Shown one piece after another: positions 52,336-64,000 of a DNA stretch of 64,000 nucleotides (position 1 is its first letter; each line of letters begins with the position of its first letter). A program made the translations under genes and the position numbers. The DNA comes from Ophthalmolycus amberensis (taxonomy: Eukaryota > Chordata > Actinopteri > Perciformes > Zoarcidae): NCBI GenBank assembly GCA_024529925.1, contig JAFEUB010001068.1:1284001-1348000 (forward strand), given 5' to 3'. Below the pieces are notes generated by a model. It ran no database searches and had not been told where the DNA came from. It worked only from the letters and a program-made list of their open reading frames with translations.

Positions 52336-55300
52336 TGTGTGTGTCTATGGCTTTTATTGGGGAAGTTAACAACGGAAGGAGAGGATTTGGTTTGGGCAAC
52401 CTTTGTTATAGTTGAAAGGAGTAATACAGTTTGCCGTCTTGGTTCAGACGATCCACCTTCCGTGTTGTTGTACCCTAAGTGAACATTTTGAACATGTCAG
52501 TTCTACGTAGCTTGATTAGTTGGTTGGCTCAGAAAAATCGACCTTATTCCGATAAAATGATCGAGCTTTTTTGCGACGTAACATTTGTGTTTTATGTGAA
52601 AGTACTAGTGACATAAACAACTGTTTAAAAAATTGATGTTCAAATTAATTGCACGGAGAAAAAAAAGCGTCCCCGGTGAGTAAAGTCATTTCAAATGTTT
52701 AAAATGTTGAAAGAAAGTGATAAGTGTTCAGTTTTTGTAATTACTCACTTGTGTTATTTTTAGATGTTGATGCTTGTTACTGCCTGTCAACAACAAACCT
52801 GTGAACAATCTGTGCATAAATGAATGGCTTACATTTGTACCAGGTGTTTATGCACTTTTATTGTACAAGCCATCATACACTCACAATACACAAGACATTA
52901 AGGACAAAGTTAATAAGGGTACTGGAAATTAAAAATTCAAAGATCTCAGATGAAAGCTTGTAATTTACTGCGGTGATATTAATATACTGTGATTGAAGCA
53001 ACAACTCAGCAGGAAATCACTAACTGAGTTGATGGGAGGTACAAAAAAAAGTAAATTAAAACACTTTGTCACAAAATAAGTCCAGGAATACATTAAACAT
53101 TATATATTGATGATATATAACAATGTCAGATGATCTGAGGTGGATTTTAATTTCAATTTTAATGACTTCATTTTAATAACTTGCAAAAGTCTTCCCCCTT
53201 TTTTTTTAAACAATCTCCTGTGCTGTGTTGATCTATCTTGGTTAAGTATTTATGAGAGGAAGGTGATAATAAGGTCGCTAAATTCAAGGCTGCAGGAATG
53301 TGAAGAAGGATGTTAATAAAGTGATATTTTTTGTTAGCATTTTGGATGATTATTGCGTCTTAAGAAAAATGTGGTGAAATAAGAGATCTCCTGTAAATGT
53401 CGAGTTCTGTTACTCTAAACCAATTTCCGTCTTTTTATTAATAACATAATCTCGATAAGCAGTATTTGCGCAACACTAATTTTCCGGCTGCGAATGTAAA
53501 GGTATGTGATATTAAAGTAGGCAGTATGTAAGATTGCTCCACTTAGTGTGACAACAGAAGGCAGCTCTGTCATCCCTGATAAGAATGATGAATGTAAAAT
53601 AAGTATGTTTGTGTTCATCGGGTACAACAGTTTGACAGTGTCTCTCTCTTTCCTACAGCACATTGAAAGATTATCTCTCTTTTCACAATGTCAATTTAAA
53701 GTCAACTGACAGGAGAGCCCAAACACGGCACTCACCTAATCAAAAGTTTGCATTGTGTAAAAGTTATTTTTCCCTCTCCTTTGTCTGAAACCCATCAGGA
53801 GATTTGGCACAGTCAAACACCTCTGCATATTTGCAGTCACCATTGGTTTGTTGAGCATTAAAAATGTTAATTAGAATTTTTAAAAAGGAAAGAAAGTATC
53901 GCATTACCATCCCACCTCCTCCAGTCACAGGCTGTCAAAATGCAATATTCCAAATTAGATTGTATTTGGATAATCTTTTGAACTGTAATAGGTTTCCAGC
54001 CAGCAGGCATATTACTATTGGCACATCATTATTAAACAAAAGTGACACAGAACCATCACTTTGCAGGCGGCGCCAGATAAACGTTCGACACCGTGCAAAT
54101 AATATTAGTTCTGCTTCCAGAGTCACCGGCTTATCTCTGGGATGCTATATTGGGTTCATATCCCTGTCGGCTGGCGAGGGCCTTCTGACGGAAGTGTCTA
54201 AATTTATGAGTAGCCCATATGTGTGAGGCGCATGTATGAATGGGCTGCTGTGTGTGTGTACTATGTAACGTAGTGTGTCGCATATTAAAGCTTTTATATG
54301 TATACGCTGTGTTTGTATGTGTGCATGTGTGTGTGTGTGAGTGGATAGATGAGTGTGTGCCTGCCTGTGGGTGTGTGTGTGCAAAACTGGATGCATTCAT
54401 ATGTAAATAGGCAGTGTATGCGCGCCTGTATATGCAGACGCGACCCATATCATGGCATAATGAGATCCGCCACTGTTGGTTACCCTCAGACAGTGGTAAT
54501 TACGGCTGCAGTGAAAACGACTGATGCTGAAGGCAGGATGGACACTCACACACTAACATATTCAACCACACACAGGCCTCAGTCCCACTGACAGCCCGCT
54601 GCAGGCCAAATGACGACCTGTCCATTTGGCACCGGGATGGGAATAGGATGCCGCTAACTGGATATAATAAATTAGCACTGCATCCGCTTTCTAATCAGCT
54701 TTACAAAAACCTTCATACCTGTTGTGATATTCAACAGCAGAAAGATACAAGACATTCACAGTTATGTCAAGTCAATTTAAATAAAGAAATGATAAAGAAC
54801 CTTAATATAAGACAGCATGAAGTAACCAATAAAAACAAGAAGAGCTTTTCTTTATTCAGCCATATCATTTTACTCACTCATACTGCTTCCAGGAATGCCA
54901 AATTGAACATCACATCTCCTAACAGCTAGTAAAGCGGTCTATAGGTTGTGTTAAATGGACCAAATTATTATTTTTTTTTCCTCAGATAAAAAGAAAAGCC
55001 TGTTTTGTAAAACAATGCGTGATGGTAATATCCCATGAAGACCAAAATCAACAATGAATTGATTCTACCAACAAGAAGCCTTATGTGTCGTATTTCTCTG
55101 TGGCATCGAGATCCAAAAACAACAAACTAAAATTGTTTTAAAAACACTGTCGGTGACATGTTCCTTCACTACCGTAACATTAGCATTTTGAGCAAATTCG
55201 CGCCAGACTAAATTGCAAATAGCTAATTAGTCTGAAAGCTCTCAGTTCATTCTCTATTTTTAAGGGGAAGGGGGGGGGGGGGGGGGTGATCAACGGCTTA

Positions 55301-57009
55301 GACCAAAATGCCTCTGGACCCAATTGGATAAACCTACAACCAATTAGAGCAATGAAACATGTACTACAGAGCTGAGCGACCAGTGGCCCAGCACGGTCTC
55401 ATCCCAGCTCGTCACATACTGATGCTTCGTCCGGACTCTTGGCAACACATTTTTAACTTACTGTTTAGCCCAGCGCGTCAAGTCACGCTCCAGCACAGTT
55501 GCTGTAAATACGTGGTTACTGTTGTGAATTCAAAAACATTACCGTTGGGTTTAAAATCAGCACATGAACTAAAGTAAATTGTAAACAACGTAACATAATC
55601 ATGGAAAGCACATCAGGTCAACTCAACCCGGACATAGACGCTAAAGGGTGCGTCGCTATCCAATTGTTGGTTGCATTCATTCAATCACACAATACAGCAG
55701 TGATCGTTGCAGAAACACCGAAGATCTGCACTCTTCTGGGTGCACCTTTGTAAATGTTTACATTCAAATTAAAATGAAGATATGCTTGTTTAAAAAATAA
55801 TCTCGACTGAATGTAAAATGGGATGGATTACACAACTAAAGTCAATTTCATGTTTTTAATGCTGAAATGAATGGAAGCCAAAGGCTGCCTTGGAGGTAAA
55901 CAAGTGTTTACCCTAAAATCTCAAACAGTTGAACATGGTTTGAAAAAATAGTCAGCAGTAATTCAAAAGATTTATAATTTGAAGGAAATGGTTGAAAACA
56001 TAGAAAAAACGAACGCTCCTTAAGCAGCCACACTCAAAGTGTTTGTATCCGGGCCTGTAGTGTTCCATTCACAGCGTTCATCATGACTGTAATTGTCCTT
56101 GTCCTCGTGTGTCTCATGTTTGGAAAGACCAGGCTGCTCTCTGCTGCTGCTGACAGGCTCTTCTACCTGATAGGCTCTACATCCTGTTTGCACACTGACA
56201 ATCGCATCAGCCCAGTTCTGATTTATTTCCTTGGTACTCGCCTTGAACCTTTAAACCACAATGTCGCTCTCTTTACATCTTCCCCATCTCTACGTACAAG
56301 TGTTGCCTCCCAATGGCTAATGGATTGCACGCAGCAGAGTGTGTCTTTTAGTGCACGTTTCAATGCCACATATATGCGACATACTGGGAAAACATAAAAG
56401 GATGAATTATACTTATATGGGTTCAACCCATTGACCATCAATATGCAGCACTCAGAGAGCAGGCACTTGTATGTTTCCATTTTCAACAGCTTTTTACTTG
56501 AATATGTCTTGGATGTAGCGTGAAAGTGTTTACATCTTCAAACCACTAATAGAACGTGTTTTGAGTCAAAGCATCGTCGCTAATGTGAATGGCAATGAAA
56601 ACAACAACCTGAGGTTCTCTTAAAAAGCAGCCTGTTCCTTTGTCTATGAAATGGGTTTTTTTGGTCTCTTGGTGATTCAGAAGAATTTCAACGCCTACAT
56701 CATTCCGTTTTTGGACAGGCAGTGCACGAAGCCCTCGTGAGGTGAAATGGGAGGGCAGTCTGTGGTGCTGATGCCAAAACAACAATACTATAAGAGTGTG
56801 AAACCTCCACAGACAGCCCACAGATGTCGTGCCGCTTTTTACACCCAACCAGATCAAAGTGAGTTGAACCAACAGCCAATCACATGAAAGCTGACTATTT
56901 CTATTAAATGGAAAGTATGTCATTGACAAAAAAAGAGGAGCGTCCTCCTACTTTCTTGAGTGGAGTCAGTAGGCTGCACTTCTACTGGGTGAAAGGCTGA
57001 GATATATTT
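52336..57009. other. intergenic, no gene seen
   Basis: AT-rich. It contains a G homopolymer at about 55269-55286 and loose GT-rich sequence at 54240-54400. Frames of 100-127 codons at 56083-56397 and 56546-56929 lack any family signature. Confidence 0.5.
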
Positions 57010-57390
57010 TTGTACATATATTTATGGTCCCCAGAGGATGAATCCTAATGACTTTGGTACCAAAATGGGATCTAAGTTTTCACTTATGAAATATCTTAAC
57101 ATCCTGCCTACTAGATTGGCACAAAAGTCTGGACAGACATTCATGTTCCCGACAGGATGAATTGTAAAAACTTTGCTGATTCTGACGTTACACCTGATGT
57201 CAGTACTTTTAATCTGCAACTACATTGGCTTAGTTTGGTGGGATGCGTTTTGTGTCTGTGTTTGATTAGCAAATGTTAACACGCTCGACTAAGATAGTGA
57301 ACATGCAAACAGCATGTTAGCATTGTTATTGTGAACTTGTTACCATGCTGACGTTAGCATTTAGCTCAAAGCATCGCCTTGTCCATTTGC
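57010..57390 (+). repeat. teleost interspersed repeat fragment B
   Basis: It carries tggtccccagaggatgaatc, attggcacaaaagtctgg, caggatgaattgtaa, gattagcaaatgttaac and tgctgacgttagcatttagc. This is the middle and end of the repeat family whose start is seen at 52195. Diverged; no coding. Confidence 0.7.
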
Positions 57391-57534
57391 TGTATTAGTG
57401 ATAACATCTAAAGGGGAGAACCAAAACACTTTTCAGGAAAACGTCTTTTGAAAAGATAGCTTTATTGAAAAAAAACTATTTTCTGTTGTGATCAACAACT
57501 CACATGCGTGTTCTATCAATACCAGGTGTTAACA

Positions 57535-58150
57535 TTATTAATCCTATTACCGATACCATTAATGCACAGTACTGATTTTGTCTCTTCCCCGGAGTCCTTG
57601 TGCTTCCTCTCCTCACAGGTTTCCATGGAGCATGGTTTCATCTGGACCCTGGTCCTTCCTCCTACCATGGCCCTGCTGACTCCAACTGCTAATATCACTT
57701 TTATTATTACTCACATTACTATTTCATACTACCGATACCATTAATGCACATTATTGACCTGCTTCTTCACCAGAGTCTCTGTGCTTTCTCCCCTCACAGG
57801 TTCCTGTGTATCCGGGTTTACCTGGACCAGGTGTTGCCTCCTGCCGTGGTTGTGTCATACATTGAATGTGCTGTAATTACATTGAATGTGTTGTAATTCA
57901 CTATCCTGTTCTACACATGACATCATTGCACTTCTGTCCATCCTGGGAGAGGGATCCCTCCTCTATTGCTCTCCCACAGGTTTCTTCCTCTTTCCTCCCC
58001 GTTAAAGGGGTTTTTTGGGGAGTTTTTCCTGTTCTGATGTGAGGGTTCCGGGACAAGAGGATGTCAAATGTGTACATATTGTAAAGCCCTCTGAGGCTAA
58101 TTTGTTATTTGTGATTTTGGGCTATACAAAAAGCGAAAGAAGAAGAAGGT
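57535..58150 (+). mobile_element. LINE-like retroposon 3' end with internal duplication
   Basis: It contains catcctgggagagggatccc (57939), gttaaagggg, tttggggagtttttcctg, ttgtaaagccctctgaggc and ttgggctatacaaa. This is a very common teleost LINE or LINE-derived 3' end. Upstream, a unit of about 183 bp beginning accgataccattaatgcaca is repeated (57549 and 57731). A 20-bp direct repeat (acattgaatgtg-type) is at 57859-57898. There is no reverse transcriptase. The family is named from memory, not from a search. Confidence 0.65.
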
Positions 58151-58296
58151 GTTATCTTGTACAAATATGGAACAACTTTGGTGGAGTTTGATCTCGAATG
58201 GAGAATGCACATGGTTACTTTGGACCTCGTCTGACAATGTCCTTGCTAATCTTAATAAAAACATAATAATAACTTTAAATATCATCGTTGCTGTAG

Positions 58297-58375
58297 AGCA
58301 GGGGTATTCAACTAAAATTCCAAAAGGTCCAGATCGAGAAAATCTCCTCGGGCAAAGGTCCGAAACATTACAATA
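58297..58375. repeat. hAT-type repeat end (CAGGGGTATTCAAC)
   Basis: CAGGGGTATTCAACTAAAAT at 58300, followed by aaaggtccag and caaaggtccg, matches a teleost hAT end I recognise. A possible decayed partner, tagttgaatcaacacctctg, lies at 58731-58750; no convincing target duplication is present. Limits beyond 58375 are uncertain. Confidence 0.5.
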
Positions 58376-61300
58376 ATATCTAGCTCGCGCTATTTACTGC
58401 CATATATATATAAATATGTTCAAGAAGCCTAATAGTAGTAACAACGTCTCTGTGTAGTCAACAACTGTCAAATCAAATAAAGTACACATCAATTATATTT
58501 TAACAAATTATTACTCTCAGTTTTCAAATTCAACTGGATGGATTATAAATAATACATAGACATACATAAATAAATGTTCTTCTCATTTAAAGTGAAATAA
58601 GGTCTGGATTAAAGGATATGAATATGTGTTTGACTCCGTAAGTGTGTGTCGATGTGTGAATGAATGGCTTCATGCATAGATGCATGTACAGCACTGCAAA
58701 CTTCAACGTCAATAATAAACACATACCGGTAGTTGAATCAACACCTCTGTGAAAGTTTTTTTTACAAAAACTAAACATTGATATCTGAGCTGTTGTAGTG
58801 GATTGTATTAGATTATATAGTACCTAACAAAGTGACCAAGGAGTTTAAACTAACAGTAAAATGACTGAGTTGCTTATTTTACTGGTGGACATCTGTAATA
58901 CATGTAAAACATGTAAAACATAATGTGCACCATTCAGTGAAATGGCTTCTGTCAAAAGCAAAATGACACTGTTTACAGTGTGGATTATATGCAAAACATA
59001 GCAACATTTATTATGTTTTTGCCACTTTGGTGAAGCACCACTGTCAGATTGATGTAGGCTACATGTAAAACGCAAAAAGAAAACTAAGTTACAGCAATAA
59101 ATACTGCATAACTTTATGCTTGTATGACAATCGCATGGTCTAGAGGGACTAAAGAAACACGTTGACTTGCTTCTATACAGAAAAACTCTGACATAGCAAA
59201 CTTCAGCATGTGTTAAAGTACTAATTTAAATTGAGGGCGGTTGTTTCCTTTGAAATGACAGAAAAAGAATAAAGAAAAGAAAGAGAAATCACGATTGTGT
59301 TATACTTTGTGACACGTGTTTCTTTCCTGGCTGACTTATTTTCTGAACAGCGAAGCAGGCTGTAAACTAGTGCTGCCATAGTAAAAGCTGAATTTCCTCT
59401 GTGATAATTAAATGTACTATATTTGTCAGTGCACTCAGCGGGCTGATGAGCATGATGACACCGCAGCGTGCTGAGTGGCAGGAGACATGTTTGCCAGATG
59501 TGTCATCAATCACTCTCCCCAAAATACATGTCACACTAGCAGTCGAATAGCAAATCCGGTCACAGCTAAATCCCACTGAAATGCAGCTTCATTGAATAGC
59601 TAAACAGGAATTAAAAAGGGAAAGTCAAAACTTCAAATGCTGTGTGAATTAAAGGGGAGATTATCCTCGTTTAAGAATAACAGTTATTTTTCAAGGTCCC
59701 TCCAATCGGTGGTTCGATTCACAACCGTTGTTGTCTGATGTAATGTTACTCCCAGCAGGTGAACTCAAGTATCCATTTATTTGGTACTTTCAGCAAACTA
59801 TTTGCATTTTAGCAAACTATTTCAACCCGTTACTTTTAGTTAACTATTCTCAACTTTTCTATTTGTAGAATTTATTTATAAATTTCAAACATTTATCCAC
59901 TACTTTTAGCTAACTTTAACTATTTAATCTGCTTGGTAACTAGCTGTCATGCACTCATTTATTTCTTTATTTTTTTTTCCATTCGCCGACCGGTGTTCAT
60001 ACCGTCCGTTCGCCGCGTTTTTTTTTTTACATCTGCAGTATCTGTTCATTTGTCTATCTTTGTCATTTTTATGAATAATATGAATGGCTCGCGCTCTAGC
60101 GCTGCAGTGTTGCTGGATTGATTTGTCATGCTTGACATTTTATGTGACTGGTTCTTGTCATTGTGTTAATTACATTGATTCTGACTTGCATTTGAGAAAA
60201 GCTGTACTTTTACATTATCCTGCATCAACACTTGATTAAAAACATATAACTGCCAGTGTTGTCCTCCACAACCTGGCTCAGAGGAAAGCAAACAGGCTAT
60301 GATTTCCAGGCAGGCTATCAAGAGGCTCATCCACTTGGCCTGTACAACAAAAACAAATAAGATAACTGTTACATGTCTCTTTGACCCTGCAAAGTACAAT
60401 AACCGCAAGGGATCTCAAGTGGATGTAATGTGATGTTTCATCAAGTACAGTCACTGGGATTAGATCCAGGTTTGTGTTTACTGCAGGGGGGACTTTGCTT
60501 GGCCAGGATGACGGCTGGAGATCGATCCCCTAAAATACTGTGAACAGATTCCAGGCCTGCTATGTGGTGGGCTGCGGGCTGTGGCTGCTGTCTTTTATGA
60601 CAGATTCCTTTGAGGCAGGAGTATCTGAGGGACTGCAGAGAGGCACTGCTCAATGAGCAATTTATATGTTTTCAACAAAGCTTCTTCTTTGGACCCTGAA
60701 GGCAGGTCTTAATTGTTAGACGCGATATCTCCACTCCCCCTCTGCCTCTCCTCTTTCTTTGACTGTTTCCTTCTCCCTTCTCCCACCCACCCTCCCTCCC
60801 TCCAGCTATTAGGAATTGGATTTGGAGCAGAACGATCCATTTAGTCTCTCTCCTCCATCTCTTTCCCTGCTTCCACACCTCCTCTGTAGGTTTCTCTCAT
60901 CAAAGCCGAGGCTTAATCTGTCTATTTTTACCTGAAGGAATGAAGGGATGGGATGAGGTAATGCTTTTCCTGTCCATCAGGTGAGCAGTGGTGCATGGGC
61001 TCTCTGGTGTGTTTAGTTTAGGGAGCTAGCACCACCATGTGGACTCAGAAAAGTTTTTAAAAAAAACAATTACGACAGCAACAGCAGGGAGGGACAGTGT
61101 GAAGAAATGTACTGGATGATGACCAAAAATGATCAAAGCAAATCACATTTAACAAAGAATCTACAGCTGAGTCAGTAAATAAAGCCATAAGTAATAGAAG
61201 AAATTATAAAATAACTGAGGGCTTTATGAAATTTGAGAACAACCGACTTTCATTTAAGTACTGCAAGTCCCTTTGAGGGAGTCCATAAATCAAACAACGT

Positions 61301-62479
61301 TGCTGTGAATGTGTGAAAGCAGAGCTCCACCTAGTGGATGAAGACAGTCGGTGACAACACATGTTTTTCATGTTTTATTAAAATGAAGGCAAGGAGCTTT
61401 GATTTCTGCATTTAAGTCTGTAATTGAGAAATTACACTTTACATGAATATATCAGCCAAAAGATAGAAAATGTGTCAGTCCAGAGTAAACCAGCTGAGCT
61501 CAATATTTAAACCAGCCTATCAATGCAGATTCTTTTTGATTTTGTATATTGGTATATTTGGTAGAGACAATGCACATTAATAAAACATTCCTGTAAATGT
61601 GCCAGAGTTAGCCAAGAGGCTATTTGTCATCTGTAGACGCAGTATGTGTAATATCCATCTGTCAGAGGGTTAAAGGATGTATTGCTCTGAACCCATGCGC
61701 TTACATTTTTTACTTCGAAAAAAACTGTAGCTTTTTAAAAATATTTTTACCAAATAAAATAATAATAAAAAAAAAAACATAGCTGGAAGATTTGATTCCT
61801 CTTCATATCAAAATATAATAAGACACTTCCTGGTCCTTGTCAAACGTCAACCCCCCCCCCCCTTTTTTTTTTTGCAAGGTTTAAAATCTATGGCAGTAAC
61901 ACAGCTGCTTGACGTAAGGAATGATTTCATTGGATTACGTAGCAGATCTTTCTGGTGTTTGGAGTATCAGTTATCATACAATGGCAGCATGATGTATATC
62001 CTCTTCCTTTATTACCTGAAGTTAGTTTTCTATGTTTCTATACAGGACGACACATAGCAGCAGGATAGGGCAGTGTGCTAGTGTCTATTTGCCTGAGATC
62101 ACCAAACGGGCTAAATAAAAACCATAAACCATAAACCAAACCCCACCTTTTATCAACAACTTTTTAAATATCTGTATGTCATACATAAGAAAATATATTT
62201 AAAAATAAATAATACATCTAAAGAGGAAAAAAATCTGAAAAAGAAGTGGGATTTTTTTACATCAAAATGGGGATATAAATGCAAAACAAAAGCTCAGAAA
62301 AGAAGTGAGAAACGTGTTTCCATCGTCTGTGCAGAACTGATCCATCCTCACAACTTTGCCAATTCCTTTCTCTACCAGCACTTGAAGGCACAGCGGCGGT
62401 AGGGGAAGCTGCAGCATTTGGAGATGCCGTTACATCAGCGAGAGAAGGTCAACCGAGCGGTTGCATCGTCGCCCGTTCT
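58376..62479. other. intergenic DNA and probable LPCAT 3'UTR
   Basis: AT-rich. A C homopolymer lies at about 61850-61862. The part nearest 62480 is presumably the LPCAT 3'UTR. No additional gene recognised. Confidence 0.5.
62008..62013 (-). promoter_or_regulatory. candidate LPCAT polyadenylation signal
   Basis: AATAAA on the minus strand, about 470 bases downstream of the LPCAT stop codon. Other positions are possible, and the surrounding DNA is AT-rich, so chance occurrence is likely enough to keep confidence low. Confidence 0.2.
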
Positions 62480-63440
62480 TCAGTCGTCTTTGTTGTGGCC
62501 GTTGCAGCTCTTCGGTTGGCCGAAGCAGCGTTTGCGCGGATGGTTTTCAAAATCGAGGTAATCCTGGACGAAGAACGGGTGCTGCTCTATAAAATGATGA
62601 AGTTCATCTGGAAAAGGGGGCAAAATGTAGAAAATGGTGTTAAATGTTATTAAACATGTCTGGTATATTTTTAATTGGTAGAGAGGAGAGTGGAATAAAT
62701 CTTTCATGTAAATTTAACGAGCTATGTTTACCATTTTAATATCGATATGTTGTTAAGTTACTTTTTTAAAAGCATTAGTACAATTATGAGGATTCAAGGC
62801 CAGCTTTCATTCGTCTGTGTGCTGCGTTTTACATTATGTGCAGATGGTTTTTTTTATATTAAAAGAAGAAATAGCTTCATAGTACAAAGAGAGCGCACAG
62901 AGAAGCTTTGACGGTTCTTAGGAGCAGGTGGTGGATGTAAAGGATTCTGGAAAATCAACAACAGCCGGTGCTTGTACTCTTCAGTAAAGCCAAGAAGAAA
63001 TCACACGTGATGGTGACAGCGCAGAGGAAGATGCTGTCAATCATCTCTGCGATGGTCTCATATGTAGAAGGGTATCATCATTCATTTTGTGCTGAGGTTG
63101 AATGGTAACGCCGAGTCTTACCATATGTGATCTTCGCTGTGTGAGGTCCGTCAAGCGATAAGAAAAGACCTGAAAGTTCCACCTTTTTCACTCCCAACAT
63201 TATTTCAAAGATGGCGGCGAGGTCCTCTTTTAGGACGTCCCCGTTCTCCTCGTTCTCATACATCTGCACAGCAACATATATACTTTCAGTGAAATGACTT
63301 AAAACCTAGATCAAACCAGATTCAATGGTACGTGTGCTCACCGTAAAGGCCAATTTGAGGGTCTCCATCGACTTCAATGGTCGATGAACGGTAGACAGAG
63401 CAATAACATGGTGTCTGAAGTCTATCTGTCCATCTCCATG
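62480..63440 (-). CDS. lpcat1: lysophosphatidylcholine acyltransferase 1-like, last three coding exons (partial gene)
   Basis: LPCAT enzymes of the AGPAT family re-acylate lysophosphatidylcholine or lyso-PAF in the ER membrane. Only the C-terminal EF-hand region is present. Exons, in gene order, are 63440-63342 (99 nt), 63263-63122 (142 nt) and 62607-62480 (ending in TGA). Acceptors are CAG and donors are gtgagc and gtaaga. Reading frames join cleanly, including a split GAT codon between the last two exons. The first exon begins HGDGQIDFRHHVIALS, an EF-hand loop followed by the family's VIALS helix. It continues ETLKLAFT, then MYENEENGD, a degenerate second EF-hand. The third exon begins DELHHFIEQHPFF. 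Residues LAF-MY and KIT-F-H-F resemble LPCAT1; SGLF and the terminal NKDD resemble LPCAT2, so the paralogue is not certain. The acyltransferase domain (HxxxxD motif) and N-terminal membrane segment lie beyond 64000. No upstream exon is visible between 63444 and 64000. Confidence 0.82.
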
Positions 63441-64000
63441 CTGGGAACAAAATAATCTCAGTGAGCAGAACAAGCAAAGGAATAACATGACGACAATTGT
63501 TGCAAATTTGTTATCATCTGGAGCTTAAAATCCTGTAAATTCAACCGGACAAATAACTTTAAATTAAGCAAAGCTCAAATCACACCTATGTAAATGTGTT
63601 GGCATTCAGCAGACTTCATATTCTCCACAAGAGGTCGCTGATCAGTCATTGACAAACCAGTACAACAGATGAAACCTACAGTATGTCACCTATGAGATAG
63701 GAAGAGTTATAGCAACAGTTTGATCCTTTGGATGCTGAGAATCAGTGGATCACAAACCCTGCGCTGTCTAAACGACCACACAAGAGACCTAAAACCGCTC
63801 CAGGATGACAATGCAGAAAACTTCTCAGATCTAATTGGGATTTCCAAAAACCTTGAATAAATACCAAACTGTTGGAGGGAGTCATTGATACCATCCGCCC
63901 AAATATTTGCACAACTATGAATATCTTTTTACTTCTATATTCCCCTCATATTACAACCATGGCACTAAAAAGATGGGTTTTTTTGTGCATGATGTGTTTG
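63441..64000 (-). other. LPCAT intron sequence up to the window edge
   Basis: The acceptor CAG at 63441-63443 (minus strand, preceded by ttattttgttcc) opens the first visible LPCAT exon. I see no exon, repeat family or microsatellite between here and the window end. Confidence 0.6.

Noticed and set aside
56546..56929. 127-codon minus-strand frame
   Set aside because: No recognised motif; neighbouring DNA is intergenic and repeat-bearing.
59700..59735. tRNA-like B-box (ggttcgattc)
   Set aside because: No matching A-box or cloverleaf can be drawn around it, so neither a tRNA gene nor a tRNA-derived SINE is supported.

Overview
The window is animal nuclear DNA, almost certainly from a ray-finned (teleost) fish. 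It has small exons with GT/AG introns, very abundant (CA/GT)n microsatellites, and several interspersed repeats I recognise from teleost genomes. It holds one complete protein-coding gene and the 3' end of a second; the rest is intergenic sequence, introns and transposable elements.

Layout. About 1-39,000 is a gene-poor stretch with no convincing coding exon. It contains dinucleotide and trinucleotide microsatellites (including a 176-bp pure GT tract next to a CCT tract at 4.6-5.0 kb), degenerate minisatellites (9.5-9.9 and 16.9-17.1 kb), a perfect 24-bp hairpin (5.74 kb), old interspersed repeats (5.9-6.5, 23.1, 27.1-27.8 and 30.2-30.9 kb), a MITE carrying a nested insertion (34.9-35.6 kb), a hAT-type MITE with an 8-bp target duplication (36.8-37.3 kb) and a Tc1/mariner transposase relic (38.3-38.5 kb). 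At 39.0-42.3 kb lies neurensin-1 (nrsn1, + strand): three coding exons encoding 208 residues, plus a probable non-coding 5' exon.

The 44.36-47.9 kb block is transposon-rich. A 1,216-bp hAT-like element with 14-bp terminal inverted repeats and an 8-bp target duplication sits beside an internally deleted BED-finger hAT transposase gene (- strand, three exons with intact splice sites), followed by about 950 bp of a degenerate 25-bp satellite. The 47.9-62.4 kb stretch is intergenic, with a second long GT tract (49.84-49.98 kb), two fragments of a known teleost repeat and a LINE-like 3' end (57.5-58.15 kb). At 62.48-63.44 kb, on the - strand, are the last three coding exons of a lysophosphatidylcholine acyltransferase (LPCAT1-like). 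The rest of that gene lies beyond the right edge.

nrsn1 and the LPCAT gene point towards each other (tail to tail) and have no evident functional link: one encodes a neuronal vesicle membrane protein, the other a phospholipid-remodelling enzyme. The long gene-poor stretch upstream of nrsn1 holds several complex, repeat-free blocks that could be regulatory, but that is inference only. I did not find a clearly novel biological system. The most unusual objects are the truncated BED-finger transposase gene with its neighbouring hAT insertion, the perfect hairpins, and a small ORF downstream of a TATA-like box at 48.3-48.5 kb.
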